From: a bacterium
GTDB taxonomy: Bacteria; SZUA-79; Acidulodesulfobacterales; Acidulodesulfobacteraceae
Reading direction: 5' to 3'
DNA length: 5,083 nucleotides
Assembly (NCBI GenBank): GCA_021781285.1
Contig: JAJXXD010000210.1
Location: forward strand, 1-5,083
Positions 1-5,083 of the stretch are shown here, piece after piece. The position numbers were made by a program, and so were the translations under genes. The notes beneath the pieces were generated by a model. The model was given only the letters and a program-made list of their open reading frames with translations, ran no database searches and was not told the DNA's origin. The number at the start of each line of letters is the position of its first letter. Position 1 is the stretch's first letter.

Positions 1-338
1 TTAAAATTATTCCGGTAGAAACGGTCAGGGAAAAATGCGGATTGGCGATGAGTTCCAGAAACGGATATTTTGACGAGGAAGGTAAAAAAGCGGCCTGCGC
101 TTTTTATGGAGCGTTAAGAAAGACCGTGGATTTATTTAAAACCGGCGAAAAGTCGGCGGAAAAATTAACCTATTTTGCCATAAAAGAATTAATAAACGGC
201 GGATTCGCAATAGATTATGCGAGAATTGCGGATAAGGGGCTGAACGGCGAAAAGCTGACCGTCGAACGGGGTGATATTTTGCTGGCGGCCGTCAGATTTA
301 AGAAGATAAGGCTTTTGGATAACATTTTTTTTGAATAA
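1..338 (+). CDS. panC: Pantoate--beta-alanine ligase (pantothenate synthetase), C-terminal part, 5' truncated
   Basis: This is the last 111 codons of PanC, read in the frame whose first full codon is at base 3; the start lies left of the window. PanC joins pantoate and beta-alanine with ATP in the cytoplasm to give pantothenate, the precursor of coenzyme A. The visible part opens with PVETVREKCGLAMSSRNGYF, which matches the family signature (TVRE, then DGLAMSSRN). The MSSRN piece is the KMSKS-like ATP-binding loop of this nucleotidyltransferase family. The small C-terminal domain follows, with FAIDYARIAD (family: xxDYxEI) and the closing LLAAVRFKKIRLLDNIFFE (family: LAAVxxGxxRLIDN). The length and end point are normal for a family of about 280 residues. 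A TTG at 42 falls inside the conserved motif and is not a real start. No GC-rich terminator follows the TAA at 336-338. The identification is secure; only the upstream part is unseen. Confidence 0.94.
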   Translation, partial: KIIPVETVREKCGLAMSSRNGYFDEEGKKAACAFYGALRKTVDLFKTGEKSAEKLTYFAIKELINGGFAIDYARIADKGLNGEKLTVERGDILLAAVRFKKIRLLDNIFFE

Positions 339-349
339 AATTTTTATTT

Positions 350-372
350 ATTGAAATCAATATTGAATCAAT
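350..372. repeat. Two adjacent small palindromes (possible operator)
   Basis: Two abutting inverted repeats share the half-site ATTGA/TCAAT. The first is ATTGA-AA-TCAAT at 350-361 and the second is ATTGA-A-TCAAT at 362-372. The junction with the putative -35 box makes a third overlapping palindrome, TCAATTGA, at 368-375. Both 5-base arms match perfectly in each palindrome. Their position directly upstream of, and touching, the putative TTGAAA box would suit a transcription-factor site, but AT-rich DNA makes short palindromes fairly easily. No regulator gene lies in the window. Confidence 0.35.
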
Positions 373-442
373 TGAAAAAGCATATTTTTATGATATTATT
401 AAAATAGTTTTAAATGTCTTTATAATCTTCAAATTTACCGGA

Positions 443-449
443 AAGGTGA
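443..449 (+). promoter_or_regulatory. Ribosome binding site of the DUF4912-like gene
   Basis: AAGGTGA at 443-449 matches the GGTGA end of the classical anti-Shine-Dalgarno complement. It lies 5 bases before the ATG at 455, which supports that start. Confidence 0.65.
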
Positions 450-454
450 CCTAA

Positions 455-1777
455 ATGAAAGACGATTTCCAGATTACCGTTATTTTTGACCCCGAAATAA
501 TATTAAAAACTAAATCTAAAGCCGATAAAATTATTTATTCAAAAAATCCGGACGAAAAAAAGAAAAATAAGCTTATTGAAAAATTGGAAAAAAAGGCGGC
601 GGAAGACAGCTTAAAATTTAACCGCAGACGGCTTTCCTGTTTATTTACTCCCGTATTCAGCGGATGTATTTTGTTTTCCGGAGGAGCGGATTTAACCGGA
701 GGAGATACCCGCGACCTTATAGGTTTTGGAGATGCGTTTTTCGGGCGTATCGAAGAAGACTTCGGCATAGATATAGTGAATTACAGCTTAATCAAAGGGC
801 ATAAGCATAAGCCGAATGTTTTCGATTTCGAAATTTTTAATTATAATTTTGATACGCACAGGGCGGTAAAAAGCGAATTCGTAAAAATACCTAATGTTAA
901 AAAAATAAGCAAAATGGCGGAAACCGTCTTAGCGGAAAATAAGTCTGCGGCAGGCGGAAAAGCAGGCAAAAAAACGACAAAGCCGGTGAAAGAAAAGCCG
1001 GCGATAAAAACAGTAAAACGCGAGATTGCTTCGTCGTCCCCGACTCTTCGCAATGACACGACGGAAGAAAAACCTGCCTTAAAAACAATAAAACAGGCTG
1101 AGGAGAAATCAGAAGGCAAAAAAAGAGTTAAGCACGTACAAAACGTTCAAAGTATTCCCGAAGTTAAAATTGAGCCGGTAGGAGAAATTACGGAGATATG
1201 CGAACCGGAATACGCAGAGCAGGAAAAAAATATAGGCGAGCAGGTAGATTTAATTTCCCTAAACTGGAGCCTGCTCAGTCCATCCGAAAATATTCCGGTG
1301 CTTGAAGCAGGGGAGCCCGTCGAAATTAGCGGCGAAAGCTTGGTAAGAATTTATTTTCAGAAGCCGAGCGTCAGGCAGGTCGTCTGGAGATTCAGAAAAA
1401 AACCGGAAGCCGAAAGTTCAAAGCCTATACTAAGGGTTTATAAAGACGCCGATATGTTGTGGTACGAGGTTCTCGACGGTCATTTCGGAAGCAGGTATAT
1501 TATTTTTCCCGAAGAGTTGGAACTATCGCAGACATGGGTGGAGATAGGTTATCTAACGGAAAAAGGAGGCTTTATTTTTATTGCAAGAAGTCCGGCTTGG
1601 CCCCCGGCCTGTTTATTACAAAAACTGCCGAAATTAAAGCTGAAAAGGAATATATCTAAAGATACGGTTCTTATAGGGGCTACGGAAAGCATACCCGGCG
1701 GCAGGCAGCTTCCCGTTAATATTACAAGTTCCGGCGCGGGATTTTATGTATCCGGCGCAGGAATAAAACAGCGGTGA
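455..1777 (+). CDS. DUF4912-like domain protein of unknown function with Lys/Glu/Pro-rich linker
   Basis: This 440-residue protein starts at the ATG at 455, supported by an AAGGTGA site 5 bases upstream. It has three visible parts. Residues 1 to about 155 form an N-terminal region I do not recognise; it has a very charged stretch at about 30-55 and a Gly-rich FSGGADLTGGDTRDLIGFGD stretch. Residues about 160-250 are a low-complexity Lys/Glu/Pro/Ala-rich linker, probably disordered. Residues about 266-385 resemble a divergent DUF4912 domain: LVRIYFQ near 296, LRVYKDADMLWYEV with W336-Y337, WVEIGYLTEKGGF, and IARSPAWPP around 377-383. The DUF4912 call rests on the LRVY / WY / ExGY / G-F-IARS pattern and on GH57 genes next door, where this domain often occurs. 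No signal peptide, membrane segment or catalytic motif is apparent. It precedes the branching enzyme by 41 bases, suggesting an operon partner in alpha-glucan metabolism, but its role is unknown. A dispersed palindromic repeat supplies residues about 189-204 of the linker. Confidence 0.8.
   Translation: MKDDFQITVIFDPEIILKTKSKADKIIYSKNPDEKKKNKLIEKLEKKAAEDSLKFNRRRLSCLFTPVFSGCILFSGGADLTGGDTRDLIGFGDAFFGRIEEDFGIDIVNYSLIKGHKHKPNVFDFEIFNYNFDTHRAVKSEFVKIPNVKKISKMAETVLAENKSAAGGKAGKKTTKPVKEKPAIKTVKREIASSSPTLRNDTTEEKPALKTIKQAEEKSEGKKRVKHVQNVQSIPEVKIEPVGEITEICEPEYAEQEKNIGEQVDLISLNWSLLSPSENIPVLEAGEPVEISGESLVRIYFQKPSVRQVVWRFRKKPEAESSKPILRVYKDADMLWYEVLDGHFGSRYIIFPEELELSQTWVEIGYLTEKGGFIFIARSPAWPPACLLQKLPKLKLKRNISKDTVLIGATESIPGGRQLPVNITSSGAGFYVSGAGIKQR
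992..1093 (+). repeat. Imperfect 27-base direct repeat pair flanking the palindromic element
   Basis: Bases 992-1018 encode EKPAIKTVK and bases 1067-1093 encode EKPALKTIK. By eye 22 of 27 bases agree. The two copies are separated by exactly 48 bases, and that gap contains the palindromic element. They may be old internal repeats of the Lys/Pro-rich linker (KPVKEKP just upstream is similar) or a duplication linked to the insertion; the number of differences favours an older origin. Confidence 0.55.
1019..1063. repeat. Dispersed palindromic repeat inserted in frame in a coding region
   Basis: On the minus strand this stretch contains TCATTGCGAAGAG, then a GTCGGGGACGACGAA core, then GCAATCTCG. 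That is the pattern of a widespread bacterial dispersed repeat (consensus roughly TCATTGCGAGGAG...GACGAAGCAATCTC). Its minus-strand translation contains CHCEESGTTKQS, close to the CHCEERSDEAIS- and ARSEATKQS-like peptides that recur as spurious proteins wherever this repeat is translated. It has imperfect dyad symmetry: ATTGC at 1025-1029 pairs with GCAAT at 1050-1054, and GTCG at 1033-1036 pairs with CGAC at 1041-1044 around a TCCC loop. On the plus strand it is read as REIASSSPTLRNDTTE (bases 1019-1066) without a stop or frame change. The Ser/Thr/Pro/Asn content differs sharply from the Lys/Glu-rich linker around it. The exact edges cannot be fixed from one copy. Confidence 0.85.
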
Positions 1778-1804
1778 GTCGATGGTATTATATAAATTTA
1801 TATC

Positions 1805-1812
1805 GGAAGAGG
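1805..1812 (+). promoter_or_regulatory. Ribosome binding site that decides the branching enzyme start
   Basis: GGAAGAGG at 1805-1812 sits 6 bases before the ATG at 1819. The alternative in-frame GTG at 1774 has only a weak AGGA about 11 bases upstream, so 1819 is the preferred start. Confidence 0.65.
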
Positions 1813-1818
1813 ATTATT

Positions 1819-3516
1819 ATGCATGATAAGAACAATATTACGGGCAAGTGGCTGCCCGTTTTGCATTTTCATCTTCCGTTCGTAAGGCATCCGGAAAGTT
1901 CTAAATATTTAGAAGAGGAATGGTATTTCGAAGCGGTTACCGAAACATATCTTCCGCTTCTCGAATCCTTCGATAATCTTGAAAACGATAATGTAGATTT
2001 CAATCTGACCATATCTTTAACGCCGACCCTTTTGAGCATGATGAACGACGATTTACTGTCGGAGCGGCTGAAAGATTATATAAGGGTAAGACTTAAAGTA
2101 TTAGACGAAGAAGCTTTCAGGACGGAAGGAGACCCGGAATTTCATCCCGTTACTTTATTTTACAGGCAGAGATATAAAAACTGGTATGAAAAAATTAAAA
2201 GCGGCGGCGGAAAATATCTTATCGGCGAATTTTTAAAGCATTTTAACAAAGGACGATTAGATATAATAACGTCTGCGGCTACCCATGCTTTTTTAATTTC
2301 TATGGTCGGAGAACCGGAGGCGATAACGGCGCAGATAGAAGTCGGAATACAAACTCACGAAGATATTCTCGGCATCACCCCTAAAGGCATCTGGCTTCCT
2401 GAATGCGGTTATACCGAAGGATTCGATGCAATCCTTAATAAATACGGAATTTATTATACTTTTCTAGACAGGCACGGCATCGATTCGGCAAATCCTAATC
2501 CGGTTAACGGGTGCTTTTCGCCTATAGTAACGCCTTTTAACGTCGTAATGTTCGGCAGAGACCCTGAAAGTTCGAGGCAGGTCTGGTCGTCAAAGGAAGG
2601 GTACCCCGGGACGCCCGTTTACAGAGAATTTTACAGGGACGTCGGATTCGATTTGGATTTACCGCATCTTACCCCCTTAAGGCACGGAAGCCTTAAGACG
2701 TTTACGGGGCTTAAGTATTACGCCATTACGGGACAGGGCAATTATAAAGACGCTTACAGGCCGTCTGCGGCTAAACGCCAGGCTTATGAGCACGGAGCGC
2801 AGTTTGTCTATCACAGGGAACTTCAGACGGAATATTTAAAAGAGTTTATAGACGAACCGGTCGTCGTGTCTATGTACGATGCGGAACTGTTCGGACACTG
2901 GTGGTTTGAAGGTCCGTGGTGGCTTGAAGCCGTTTTTAGAAGAATGGGCGAAAATAATTTCGTGAAACCTGCAAAAGCAATAGATATTTCGGATAAGACT
3001 ATTTATAAGCTTAACGGTTTATTAAAAAAATACGAAAACGCCGGTTCGATTTTTTCCGTAAATATTCTTGAAGAAATAAATAAAAATAATGCTAAAAACG
3101 GCGTATTTATCGCACAGCCCGCTACTTCGTCATGGGGGGGAGGCGGATATGCCGAGGTATGGCTTAACGGGAAAAACGACTTAATACAGCCTTTTTTATC
3201 CGACCTGTCCGTAAAGTTAATAGATATTTGCAAAAACGGGTATAATCGTGTAAAATATCCCGAAGTTTTAAATCAGGCGGCAAGGGAGCTTATTTTGGCC
3301 CAATCGAGCGACTGGCCGTTTATGCTTACGACCGGACAAGCGGTAAGTTACGCGGAAAGAAGGATCAAGGCTCATATGGCAAGAGCTAAAAGATGCATTT
3401 TAATGTCTATAGGCGAAGAATCTTTCGATAAAGACTGGTTTGAAGATATATCTAATAAAGATAATTTATTTCCGCGCTTGAATGCAAAAGATTTATACGG
3501 AAAAAACATATGCTAA
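1819..3516 (+). CDS. GH57 1,4-alpha-glucan branching enzyme (with DUF1957 C-terminal part)
   Basis: This 565-residue glycoside hydrolase family 57 enzyme is predicted to transfer alpha-1,4-glucan segments to alpha-1,6 positions, building branched glycogen-like polymer in the cytoplasm. The conserved GH57 regions appear in order: HFHLP at residues 16-20, then TSAATHAFL, then WLPECGY with the expected nucleophile E195. YDAELFGHWWFEGP follows with the expected acid/base D354. Other family hallmarks are FGRDPESSRQVWSS...GYPG...YREFYRDVGFDL and TGLKYYAITG in the middle. The C-terminal helical part has SSWGGGGYAEVWLNG near 437-451 and LNQAARELILAQSSDWPF, ending near 501. Length and motif order match the branching subgroup rather than GH57 amylases. 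The ATG at 1819 is chosen for its strong ribosome site and because the conserved domain starts soon after it. An in-frame GTG at 1774 overlaps the upstream TGA and would add 15 unconserved-looking residues. The neighbours support a role in storage glucan metabolism. Activity is inferred from family motifs. Confidence 0.93.
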   Translation: MHDKNNITGKWLPVLHFHLPFVRHPESSKYLEEEWYFEAVTETYLPLLESFDNLENDNVDFNLTISLTPTLLSMMNDDLLSERLKDYIRVRLKVLDEEAFRTEGDPEFHPVTLFYRQRYKNWYEKIKSGGGKYLIGEFLKHFNKGRLDIITSAATHAFLISMVGEPEAITAQIEVGIQTHEDILGITPKGIWLPECGYTEGFDAILNKYGIYYTFLDRHGIDSANPNPVNGCFSPIVTPFNVVMFGRDPESSRQVWSSKEGYPGTPVYREFYRDVGFDLDLPHLTPLRHGSLKTFTGLKYYAITGQGNYKDAYRPSAAKRQAYEHGAQFVYHRELQTEYLKEFIDEPVVVSMYDAELFGHWWFEGPWWLEAVFRRMGENNFVKPAKAIDISDKTIYKLNGLLKKYENAGSIFSVNILEEINKNNAKNGVFIAQPATSSWGGGGYAEVWLNGKNDLIQPFLSDLSVKLIDICKNGYNRVKYPEVLNQAARELILAQSSDWPFMLTTGQAVSYAERRIKAHMARAKRCILMSIGEESFDKDWFEDISNKDNLFPRLNAKDLYGKNIC

Positions 3517-3524
3517 ATTTTACT

Positions 3525-3530
3525 AAGGGA
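3525..3530 (+). promoter_or_regulatory. Ribosome binding site of the second GH57 gene
   Basis: AAGGGA at 3525-3530 lies 12 bases before the ATG at 3543, longer than usual spacing. An in-frame TAG at 3540-3542 directly precedes the ATG, so no further upstream start is possible. The next Met (residue 9) lies inside the conserved WWHMHQP motif. Confidence 0.5.
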
Positions 3531-3542
3531 ATATAAACATAG

Positions 3543-5083
3543 ATGAATTTAGTATTGTGGTGGCATATGCATCAGCCCGACTACAGGGATATGAACGGCG
3601 AGTTTATGCTTCCTTGGGTTTATCTCCACGCAATAAAAGATTATATAGACATGCCTCTTAACATTGCTGCAAATCCCGGCATGAAAGCAAACATAAATAT
3701 TACCCCCGTTTTAATAGACCAGTGGCAGGATTATAATTACCGCATAGAAAACGCCCTCGAAGAGAGGAAAGAAGATAAAGCCGTAAATATGCTGCCCGAC
3801 CGCTTTTTAAGGCCGCTGCTTCTTAAAACTTTAGACCGTAACGACAGCGATATAAGATTATGGATGTCCGACCATTACAGGTGGGCAAACTACGAGCAGA
3901 TGGTTTCGAGGTTCGACGATTATAAAATTCTCTACGACCTTGCTTCCTCCGGCGTGAGCCGCCATTACTTAAACGATGCTTTTTATTTTGATTTCTGCGT
4001 CTGGTTTCATCTTTCATGGTGCGGCGAATGGATGAAAAAATACGACCCCGTTATTAATTATTTTATCAGGAAAGGGTCTAATTTTACCTTTGACGACAGA
4101 AGACTGCTTCTTAAAAGGCTTTTGGAGTGGATGAAATACGGTCTTTCTTTATACGGATTTCCCGCGGTTAAAGGCGGACATGCGCCGGTTTCTTTTCCCG
4201 AGTATCCGGATATGCTGGAAAAGAGCAGGCTTGAAGAGTTAAGCGCGAAAAAGAAAGGGGAATACGAAGTTACGTTTTCCCCGCATTATCATCCTATAAT
4301 ACCTCTTCTTTTAGACGTCCATTGCGGAGGGGTAGCGGCTCAGATGACGGGCATAACCTACGAACCCGTTTATATCGAGAAATATAGCGGAGGGCTCGAA
4401 AGCGCAAAAAGGCATTTAGATTCTTTGAACGAATATTACCGCTCCGGCAAGGATAAAATTAGAGCGTTATGGCCTTCCGAAGGAGCTCTTTCTTCGGAAT
4501 CCCTCGACCTTATCAACGAATACGATATAAATATCTGTGCCAGCGGAGAAGAACTTTTATCGTCGTCTATAGGCGTAGATGCCCATAAACCCGCATTTAT
4601 GCAGGGTAAAAATATTATACCGCTCTACAAGGTTTACAAATGGAAAAATACCGGACTTAAAATAATTTTCAGGGATTCGGGGCTTTCGGATTTAATAGGC
4701 TTTACTTATGCAAAATGGCGCGGAGACGATGCCGCTAACAACCTTACGGATAAGCTTAATTCAATAGACGATTTCGATAAAGACGCCGTAGTTTCTATTA
4801 TACTGGACGGCGAGAATGCATGGGAATATTATTATGAAAACGGTTTCTATTTTTTGAACGATTTATATTCTTTATTGTCTTCGTCCGTTAAAATCAATCC
4901 TATGCTGCTTAATGAAGTTTTTAACATGCACGATGCCGGCGGCTCTATTAAACTTGATTATATTATGCCGGGTTCATGGGTTAACGGAAATTTGAGAATG
5001 TGGGTAGGGGAAGAGCAGAAAAATAAAGCGTGGGCATTGCTGAACGAGGCTAAAAATGCATTGCGCGATTCCATTCAAAAAGG
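3543..5083 (+). CDS. GH57 alpha-glucan-active enzyme, COG1449 type (alpha-amylase / glucanotransferase-like), 3' truncated
   Basis: The reading frame is open from the ATG at 3543 to the window edge, giving 513 complete codons and no stop. It is a second GH57 enzyme from a different subgroup than its neighbour. The N-terminus LVLWWHMHQPDYRD (H8, H10) followed by LPWVYLHAIKDYIDMP is the signature of the COG1449 group. Later marks are FDFCVWFHLSWCGEW, FSPHYHPIIPLLLD near residues 244-257, WPSEGALS with the expected nucleophile E313, FRDSGLSDLIGFTYAKW, and ILDGENAWEYY with the expected acid/base D422. The stretch near the edge (PGSWVNGNLRMWVG) is also typical. The group is annotated as alpha-amylase, amylopullulanase or 4-alpha-glucanotransferase-like, and the exact reaction cannot be read from sequence. 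Residues about 205-240, between the LSLYG helix and the YHP motif, look longer than in relatives I recall. No signal peptide is visible, so it is probably cytoplasmic. It follows the branching enzyme by 26 bases, probably in the same transcript. Relatives I recall continue for perhaps 150 residues more. Confidence 0.92.
   Translation, partial: MNLVLWWHMHQPDYRDMNGEFMLPWVYLHAIKDYIDMPLNIAANPGMKANINITPVLIDQWQDYNYRIENALEERKEDKAVNMLPDRFLRPLLLKTLDRNDSDIRLWMSDHYRWANYEQMVSRFDDYKILYDLASSGVSRHYLNDAFYFDFCVWFHLSWCGEWMKKYDPVINYFIRKGSNFTFDDRRLLLKRLLEWMKYGLSLYGFPAVKGGHAPVSFPEYPDMLEKSRLEELSAKKKGEYEVTFSPHYHPIIPLLLDVHCGGVAAQMTGITYEPVYIEKYSGGLESAKRHLDSLNEYYRSGKDKIRALWPSEGALSSESLDLINEYDINICASGEELLSSSIGVDAHKPAFMQGKNIIPLYKVYKWKNTGLKIIFRDSGLSDLIGFTYAKWRGDDAANNLTDKLNSIDDFDKDAVVSIILDGENAWEYYYENGFYFLNDLYSLLSSSVKINPMLLNEVFNMHDAGGSIKLDYIMPGSWVNGNLRMWVGEEQKNKAWALLNEAKNALRDSIQK

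Larger units (their letters stand above)
339..454 (+). promoter_or_regulatory. AT-rich intergenic region with putative promoter of the glucan cluster
   Basis: This non-coding gap separates panC from the DUF4912-like gene. The best sigma-70 type promoter I can find is TTGAAA at 372-377, a 16-base spacer, and TATTAT at 394-399, which is preceded by TGA (391-393). A perfect TATAAT at 421-426 also exists, but nothing like TTGACA lies 16-18 bases upstream of it, so it may be chance in this AT-rich stretch. There is no GC-rich hairpin with a T-run, so panC transcription may read through. No small ORF or RNA gene is visible. The promoter is inferred by eye from consensus matching only. Confidence 0.4.

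Noticed and set aside
42..338. A stand-alone 98-residue protein starting at TTG 42
   Set aside because: The frame is open to the left edge and the residues before position 42 (PVETVREKCG) belong to the conserved PanC motif, so this is the tail of a truncated panC.
334..348. Inverted repeat AATAAAA-T-TTTTATT at the end of panC as a terminator
   Set aside because: It consists only of A and T, with a one-base centre and no GC stem, so it cannot form a convincing intrinsic terminator.
421..426. Perfect TATAAT as the main -10 box
   Set aside because: No acceptable -35 box lies 16-18 bases upstream; the TTGAAA/TATTAT pair at 372-399 fits better, although this one cannot be excluded.
535..768. Minus-strand ORF of 77 codons
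   Set aside because: It is antisense to the N-terminal part of the DUF4912-like gene and its Phe/Ser-rich composition mirrors the Lys/Glu-rich sense strand.
1019..1063. CRISPR repeat or transposon end
   Set aside because: There is a single copy with no spacer array, no transposase gene and no target duplication of the usual short length; the sequence instead matches a known dispersed palindromic repeat type.
897..1088. Minus-strand ORF containing CHCEESGTTKQS
   Set aside because: It is antisense to the DUF4912-like gene, and its recognisable peptide is the usual spurious translation of the dispersed palindromic repeat.
841..1119. Minus-strand ORF of 92 codons
   Set aside because: It is the antisense shadow of a Lys/Glu-rich linker, which yields a Phe/Ser/Leu-rich artificial protein; there is no ribosome site or family resemblance.
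1459..1659. Plus-strand ORF of 66 codons in another frame
   Set aside because: It lies wholly inside the DUF4912-like domain coding region and resembles no family.
3003..3233. Minus-strand ORF of 76 codons
   Set aside because: It is antisense to the conserved C-terminal part of the branching enzyme.
3823..4017. Minus-strand ORF of 64 codons, rich in Arg
   Set aside because: It is antisense to the second GH57 gene, whose family motifs continue through this stretch.

Overview
The window is a moderately AT-rich bacterial segment in which every gene lies on the plus strand. It holds the 3' end of panC, a putative promoter gap of 116 bases, and then a compact three-gene cluster: a DUF4912-like protein, a GH57 1,4-alpha-glucan branching enzyme with a DUF1957 C-terminal part, and a second, different GH57 enzyme of the COG1449 type that runs off the right edge. 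A DUF4912 gene beside GH57 genes is an arrangement I associate with anaerobic Desulfobacterota, Nitrospirota and related lineages. Frequent AGA/AGG and ATA codons fit a moderately AT-rich member of such a group, but I cannot place the organism more finely from this sequence.

Layout. Bases 1-338 encode the C-terminal 111 residues of pantothenate synthetase (PanC). Bases 339-454 are non-coding and very AT-rich. They hold two back-to-back small palindromes, a plausible sigma-70 type promoter and a good ribosome binding site for the next gene. Bases 455-1777 encode a 440-residue protein with an unrecognised N-terminal domain, a Lys/Glu/Pro-rich linker and a divergent DUF4912-like C-terminal domain. 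Bases 1819-3516 encode the branching enzyme (565 residues). Bases 3543-5083 encode at least 513 residues of the second GH57 enzyme, with no stop before the edge. The spacers of 41 and 26 bases contain ribosome binding sites and no visible terminator, so the three genes are probably one transcript.

How they work together (inference). The two GH57 enzymes probably act on cytoplasmic alpha-glucan (glycogen-like storage polymer). One makes alpha-1,6 branches and the other cleaves or transfers alpha-glucan chains. Neither these two nor the DUF4912-like protein shows an obvious signal peptide. The DUF4912-like protein is probably an accessory factor of unknown role. The panC gene is a separate vitamin B5 / coenzyme A biosynthesis function.

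The most unusual feature is at about 1019-1063. A dispersed palindromic repeat of the 'TCATTGCGA...GCAATCTC' type, normally found between genes, sits in frame inside the linker of the DUF4912-like gene. It contributes about 16 residues and is bracketed by two imperfect copies of a 27-base linker repeat. I see no clear sign of a wholly new biological system here. The storage-glucan cluster, its unexplained accessory protein and the in-frame repeat are the parts worth following up.
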